Program-made: the position numbers and the translations under genes
Notes under the pieces: model-generated
Database searches by the model: none
Told to the model about the DNA's origin: nothing
What the model saw: the letters and a program-made list of their open reading frames with translations, nothing else
In this document: positions 59,193 to 64,000 of the stretch, piece after piece
How the letters are laid out: each line of letters begins with the position of its first letter
Numbering within the stretch: position 1 is the first letter of the stretch
Origin: Halichoerus grypus
Lineage: Eukaryota; Chordata; Mammalia; Carnivora; Phocidae
Assembly (NCBI RefSeq): GCF_964656455.1
Contig: NC_135719.1
Location: forward strand, 77,595,562 to 77,659,561
Direction of reading: 5' to 3'
Length of the DNA stretch: 64,000 nucleotides

Positions 59193-59365
59193 GTCACCGG
59201 TTTTCCATCCTGGCTGCAGGGGAGAATCACCTCAGGAACTTCAAAACGACATGATGCCCAAGTCTCTGCCACATAGACTCTTGTTAATACCTGGGGTGGG
59301 ACCTCCACATCAGTATTTTTCAAAAGCTCCCAGGTGGTTCTAATGAGCTGCCTGTGATGAGATCC
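59193..59365 (+). mobile_element. MER5A-like DNA element
   Basis: 'atcctggctgcaggggagaa', 'tcacctcaggaacttcaaaa', then 'aaaagctcccaggtggttct' fit MER5A; the right end is truncated. Confidence 0.8.
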
Positions 59366-59424
59366 ATTTACCTAGACTAACCCTTCATTTTATAATAATT
59401 AAAACCCCAAACTGACACCAGAAT

Positions 59425-59590
59425 AGGGCTTGGTGGTTTCCCTACATTACCTCATTTGGAGGTCCTCAAAACGTATCTGTAAGGCGGGGAGAGCGGATAT
59501 TTTTATACTCGCTTAACAGTTGAGAAAACCGAGGGCTCAAAGTTGGCTGAGAGCTGATTCTGTTACACTAACTGCCAGAGCAGGCAACTC
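59425..59590 (-). mobile_element. MIR
   Basis: Antisense MIR ('ttacctcatttggaggtcct', 'gttgagaaaaccgagggctc'). Confidence 0.6.
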
Positions 59591-59689
59591 ACTGCTGTTT
59601 CTCTGGCTGTGAATAAGAGGAAAGTTGAGATCTAAAATTCATACACCGTCCAATATTTGCCATTGCAAGTCTATAGGTAAAGCTTGAAA

Positions 59690-59850
59690 GCATTTTACAG
59701 GGTAAATCATTAGTTCCAATCTCTTAATTTTATATGTGGGGAAACTGAGACCCAGAGATTTGTGTCAAATCACAAGATTTTAGCTGAAATGTGAACTCAG
59801 ATCTCCATACTCCTGGTTCAGTGTGTTTCCCACTAAACTGCATTTCCCAA
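59690..59850 (-). mobile_element. MIR-like
   Basis: 'tgtggggaaactgagaccca' and following text fit antisense MIR. Confidence 0.6.
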
Positions 59851-60379
59851 GTGTGATCGACAGATGCCACAGAATACAAACAGATGTTCCTCGGAAAAAG
59901 CTTATGCACTAAGCCACCTCTATGTTAAACCAAATTAAATAGTGTCCTTCACCTCAGGACCTCTCAGCCTTCTCTAAGCTCACGTGTCTTCTGGATCTCT
60001 GAGAGCTTTATATAATAGATGGTATTTTCTCAACTTCTTTTGACTATGGGACCATTTTATTTTTCAGTCAAGCATCTTGAGTAGCCCTATTCTAATGAGC
60101 AGACTTTGAAGAAGACTGTTAACCTTGGCTCTCTTCAGGGTTATTCTGCTTTAGTGGTTGGGAACAATTTGTTATGCCCCTGAAGGTGGAGCATCAACTA
60201 CCAAAACTAAAGGGCAAAGTATCATTAGCACCATGAAGCCTCCAAAACAGCCAGTTCAAGGTTGTGAGAGTATTGCCTCACCATTGTATTCCACCTCGTC
60301 CCTTGATAGGCCGCACCTCAGACCCATTCCCACCACAGGAAAAGTCATTTTCATGTCCTTCAGCCGGATGGCTACTTTG
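59851..60379. other. unassigned upstream DNA
   Basis: Nothing recognised. Confidence 0.4.
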
Positions 60380-60560
60380 TAATGAGCATTCCCCTGTGTC
60401 AGGTACTGTGTGAAACGCTGAATGAGGATTATCTTGTTTAATCCCGGAAACAACCAAATAAGGTAAGGACTCTTCGTATCACCACTTTTAAGCTTAAAAA
60501 TTTGAGACTTAAAGAGGTTAGGTAACATGTCCAAAGTCAGACAGTAAACAACATAACTAA
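60380..60560 (-). mobile_element. MIR
   Basis: Antisense MIR: 'ccctgtgtcaggtactgtgt', 'agaggttaggtaacatgtcc'. Confidence 0.72.
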
Positions 60561-60571
60561 GGGGTTTTTTG

Positions 60572-60695
60572 GTTTTTGTTTTTTAAAGATTTTATTTTTT
60601 TTTTTAAGTAATCTCTGCACTCAACATGGGGCTCAAACCCACAACCCAGAGATCAAGAGTTGCACGCTCCACCCACTGAGCCAGCCAGGCGCCCC
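60572..60695 (-). mobile_element. short old CAN-SINE
   Basis: Reverse short type ending CTGAGCCAGCCAGGCGCCCC. Confidence 0.9.
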
Positions 60696-60860
60696 TGGAG
60701 CTAGGTTTTAAACCTAACGCTGCCCAATGCCAGATTCAGTTGTATGATTCAGAGACCACGTTGCCACTATAAATGATCTTTTTCCATTTATCAAACTGTT
60801 TATTCCTTTTATCACAGAAAAGACCCTTTTGTTTTTAATTTTTAAGAATTGTGGGGTTTA

Positions 60861-61069
60861 GGGGCGCCTGGGTGGCTCAGTCGTTGGACGTCTGCCTTCG
60901 GCTCAGGTCATGATCCCAGGGTCCTGTGATCGAGCCCCACATCAGGCTCCCCGCTCCAAGGGAGGCCTGCTTCTTCCTCTCCCACTCCCCCTGCTTGTGT
61001 TCCCTCTCTCGCTGTGTTTCTCTCTGTCAAATAAATAAATAAAATCTTTTAAAAAAAATGTTTAAAAAA
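60861..61069 (+). mobile_element. CAN-SINE (young)
   Basis: Near-consensus; perfect 17-base duplication AAGAATTGTGGGGTTTA at 60844-60860 and 61070-61086. Confidence 0.98.
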
Positions 61070-61086
61070 AAGAATTGTGGGGTTTA

Positions 61087-61861
61087 GCAAATCTAAAATG
61101 TGCAGTGCAGGCTAGAGGATGGGAAATTCCTGCAGGAGTCAATGTTGTAGTCTTGTATCCAAGGGTAGTCTGGAGACAGAAGGAATTCTGCCTTTTCCTT
61201 TAAAGCCTTTAGCTGATGAGCTGAGCCCACATTATAGAGGATAATCGGCTTTACTCAAAGTCTACTGACTTCAATGTTAGTCCCATCTAAAAAATACCCT
61301 CACAGCAATATCTAGACGTAGGGGTTTGACCAAACACCTGGCAACTGGAGATGACACATAAAATCAACCGTCACACTGTGTGATATACAAAATCATTAAA
61401 ATGTAGGTATCTTGCATCCCATAATCCAATTTCCTTATTTTTACAAATGAGGAAACAGGTCAGAGAGGATAAGCCCCTGGCTAGCACATGCGCTCACAGG
61501 AGAATGGGCACATCCAAATCCCCAGAACCCTTCAGAAGTTGCTCACTACCTTCTAATAAAATTAAGTGGAAAAGTTAAATCCTTCCCAAACACCATTTAT
61601 TTCTATTTTGAAGACTTGATTAGAAAAAATCAGCAAGCAGTCAGTTCATTTTATTATTTCTATCCAGACTATTGTCCCCAACACCCTGGGTGTTAAGACG
61701 ACCTTCAGAGCAGATGCGGAGTCTAGAAATAGCTGACATAGTCCTCCCAGAAGGTGGACTTCTTTTATCTCAAGTCCACTCCTGTACTGCCTACCCCACC
61801 CCCTCAACTTCTCTAGTCCCACCTCTCCTCCGTGTCTCAGGCTCTCCAACCTGATGCCCCC
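61087..61861. other. mostly unassigned upstream DNA
   Basis: A weak antisense MIR is possible at 61400-61490 ('ttacaaatgaggaaacaggt'); otherwise nothing. Confidence 0.4.
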
Positions 61862-62668
61862 CCCTTTTTTTAATTTAAATTCCAGTTAGTTAACATGAAG
61901 TGTTATATTAGTTTCAAGTGTACAATATAGGCTTCAACACTTCCATACATCACCAGGTGCTCATCACAAAAAGTGCCCTCCCCATAATCTCCATCACCTA
62001 TTAGCCCATCCCCCCCGTCTACCTCCCCTCTGGTAACCATCAGTTTGTTCTTTATAGTTAAAAGTCTGTTTCTTGGTTTGCCTCTCTCTTTTTTCCCCCT
62101 TTGCTCATTTGTTTTGTTCCTTAAATTCCACACATGAGTGAAATCATATGATATTTATCTTTCCCCAACTGACTTATCTCACCTAGCATTAAACTCTCTA
62201 GTTCTATCCACATCATTGCAAATGGCAAGATTTCATTCTTTTTTATGGCTGATTAATATTCCATTTTATATATGTATGTATACCAAGTCTTCTTTATCCA
62301 CTCATCAATCGATGGACCCTTGGGCTGCTTCCATAATTTGGCTATTGTAGATAATGCTGCTATAAACATCAGGGTACATGTATCCCTTTGTATTAGTATT
62401 TTTGTATTCTTTGGGTAAATACTTAGTAGTGCAATTGCTGTATTGTAGGGTAGTTCTATTTTTAACCTCCTGAGGAATCTCCCTATTGTTTTCCAGAGTG
62501 GCTGCCCCAGTTTGCATTCCCACCAACAGTGCAAGAGGATTCCCTTTCTCCATATCCTCTCCAACACCTATTGTTTCCTGTGTTGTTGATTTTTAGCGGT
62601 TCTGACAGGTGTGAGGTGATATCTCATTGTAGTTTTGATTTGCATTTTCCAGATGATCAGTGCTGTTG
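61862..62668 (-). mobile_element. L1 3' end with ORF2 carboxyl remnant
   Basis: Antisense L1 of about 0.8 kb: 3' UTR from 61862, then the ORF2 end. On the minus strand a 104-codon frame (62567-62253) still reads typical L1 ORF2 text ([20 protein letters not shown], then LIQRDTCTLMFIAALSTIAK). It lacks any intact reverse transcriptase and is 5'-truncated. Confidence 0.95.
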
Positions 62669-62749
62669 AGGTTGATGCCTCCTTTTGCCTCTGGGCTTAC
62701 AATCCCCTCTGAGGCTGCAACGCTCTTTCCCCAGCCCTCCCACACACAC

Positions 62750-63000
62750 CCTCTTTGCCTAGATAAAGCCCATTCATGCTTCAAGCCTCAGCTTAGACAT
62801 CTTTTCCTCAAGTAGTTCTTTGCCCCTCCCCCACGGGCCTGGCTTACCCGTCCTTCCACGTGCCCTATGGCTTGCAGTGCCAGCCTCCTGCCATTTATTA
62901 CCTGCTTCTTTATCTATACCCCCACCAGTGTCTTGTTCCATGGTATCCCCACTATTAGGGTCTGTCACATAAAAGACATTCAATACATATTGATTGGGGG
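62750..63000 (+). mobile_element. L2-like 3' fragment (tentative)
   Basis: 'gcttcaagcctcagcttaga', 'atctatacccccaccagtgt' and 'aaaagacattcaatacatat' fit a diverged L2 end. Confidence 0.5.
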
Positions 63001-63630
63001 AAGGAAGAAAGAAGGAATTTCTGTGGGATCTTTCTTGCACGGTGAGACTTAGATCTGTCAACTCGAGACAGTCTGGGATGGAAATTGCCCAGAGAATTGT
63101 AGGATGTAGAGCAACTCAGGCCTGCCAGGTGCTTGGGAGTCAGTCTAGTGACCTGGCATCCAACGTACTTTGCCGTCTTTGGAACGTTGATAACACCAAG
63201 GGGTTATCAGTATACGGCAACACAAGGCTAAACCAGGGTGATAGACGCAGGAATGGAAAGGGACCCGTAAGAGGGGTATTTCATGGATAAATTGTACTGC
63301 ATTAGTTGGGATGTGAAGGAAGAGGGTGCAAGATCAGAAAGTCAGAAGAATCTGGCCTCTGGTACAAGACAATATCATCAATTCGATTCCATATTGAATT
63401 TGAGGCATTAGAAAAACATCTAACAATGTAGTTGGAAATATAAAATAAAGTCAAGAAAATCCATAGCCCTTCACAAATTTGTCATCTTTATATCAATTAC
63501 TATTATCAGAGAAGGGTCAGGACCCGTCATTAGAGCAGTGATTGCCCACATGGCATTAAGAAGATTCTCCCTTCCCTATCTATCATCATATCATGGTGCC
63601 TGGAATTTTGTAATTAAAATGGTATTTTTC
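63001..63630. other. unassigned upstream DNA
   Basis: Nothing recognised. Confidence 0.4.
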
Positions 63631-63735
63631 AGGGGTACCTGATTGACTCAGTCCGTGGAGCATGCGACTCTTGATCTCAGAGTCATGACTTCAAGCCTCA
63701 CCTTGGGCATAGAGGTTACTTAATTTAAAAAAAAT
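63631..63735 (+). mobile_element. short old CAN-SINE
   Basis: 'ggggtacctgattgactcag', 'ggagcatgcgactcttgatc', 'catagaggttacttaattt'. Short older type. Confidence 0.88.
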
Positions 63736-64000
63736 TTAATATATCATCAAATACATATTGCATGCATATATTATATCTGTGGAAGGAAAAATAAGAAATG
63801 GTGGTAATTGGTTACCACCAGAAAAGGGAGACTGAGAGCTTGGAAGTCAGAGGTGGGAGGGAGACCTATCTTTTACCATTTACACTTTTATAGCCATTGA
63901 AGCTTTTTATCATGTACATAGATGTTTAATCTAGAAAAGAAAAATTTACTTTTATTTTTAAAAGTTGGAATTTGTCAGTGGTGTTGACTAAATTATAGCA

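Noticed and set aside
62253..62567. 104-codon minus open frame
   Set aside because: It is the decayed end of L1 ORF2, not a host gene.
1..64000. CRISPR array, operon, phage or plasmid features
   Set aside because: The repeats are dispersed retrotransposons with A-tails and target duplications, and the gene has spliced exons; this is mammalian DNA.

Overview
This is vertebrate nuclear DNA, almost certainly from a caniform carnivore of the bear, seal or weasel side (arctoid). About fifty copies of the carnivore tRNA-Lys-derived SINE (CAN-SINE/SINEC) are readable, in the arctoid form (GGGGCGCCTGGGTGGCTCAG head, CT-rich middle, AATAAATAAAATCTT tail). There are also carnivore-type L1 3' ends and the usual ancient mammalian repeats (L2, MIR, MER5, MER20, Tigger, MaLR LTRs). 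There are no operons, CRISPR arrays, phage or other prokaryotic features.

One protein-coding gene is recognised: AVEN (apoptosis and caspase activation inhibitor), on the minus strand. Its first coding exon (81 codons, an RGG-rich amino end) lies in a CpG island at about 49.4-50.1 kb. Its second coding exon (59 codons plus one base) lies at 9245-9422. Both have good splice signals and their reading phases fit. Intron 1 is therefore about 40.2 kb and fills most of the window. Positions 1-9244 are the start of intron 2. The remaining exons lie to the left, outside the window. Positions right of about 50 kb are upstream of AVEN. In human the muscarinic receptor gene CHRM5 runs the opposite way across this region, with its coding exon beyond AVEN; no CHRM5 coding sequence is present here.

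Layout: 0-9.2 kb is AVEN intron 2, with a 2.3 kb L2 relic holding reverse-transcriptase remnants. 9.2-9.4 kb is exon 2. 9.4-49.6 kb is intron 1, packed with SINEs, several L1 3' ends (largest at 11.6-13.0 kb) and two MaLR LTRs at 31.4-32.7 kb. It also carries a striking, apparently exact 266-bp direct duplication (33415-33680 and 34846-35111). 49.4-50.1 kb is the CpG island promoter with exon 1. 50.1-64 kb is upstream DNA with MIR, MER20, MER5, L2 and L1 relics.

No new biological system is visible. The observations most worth checking are the 266-bp duplication placed inside an L1, three SINEs stacked in one target site, a SINE whose 3' end seems to carry extra flanking sequence, a scrambled L1, and a SINE plus TA repeat close to the AVEN exon 2 acceptor. 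Repeat family names come from recognising consensus features by eye; subfamily names and old-repeat borders are approximate.
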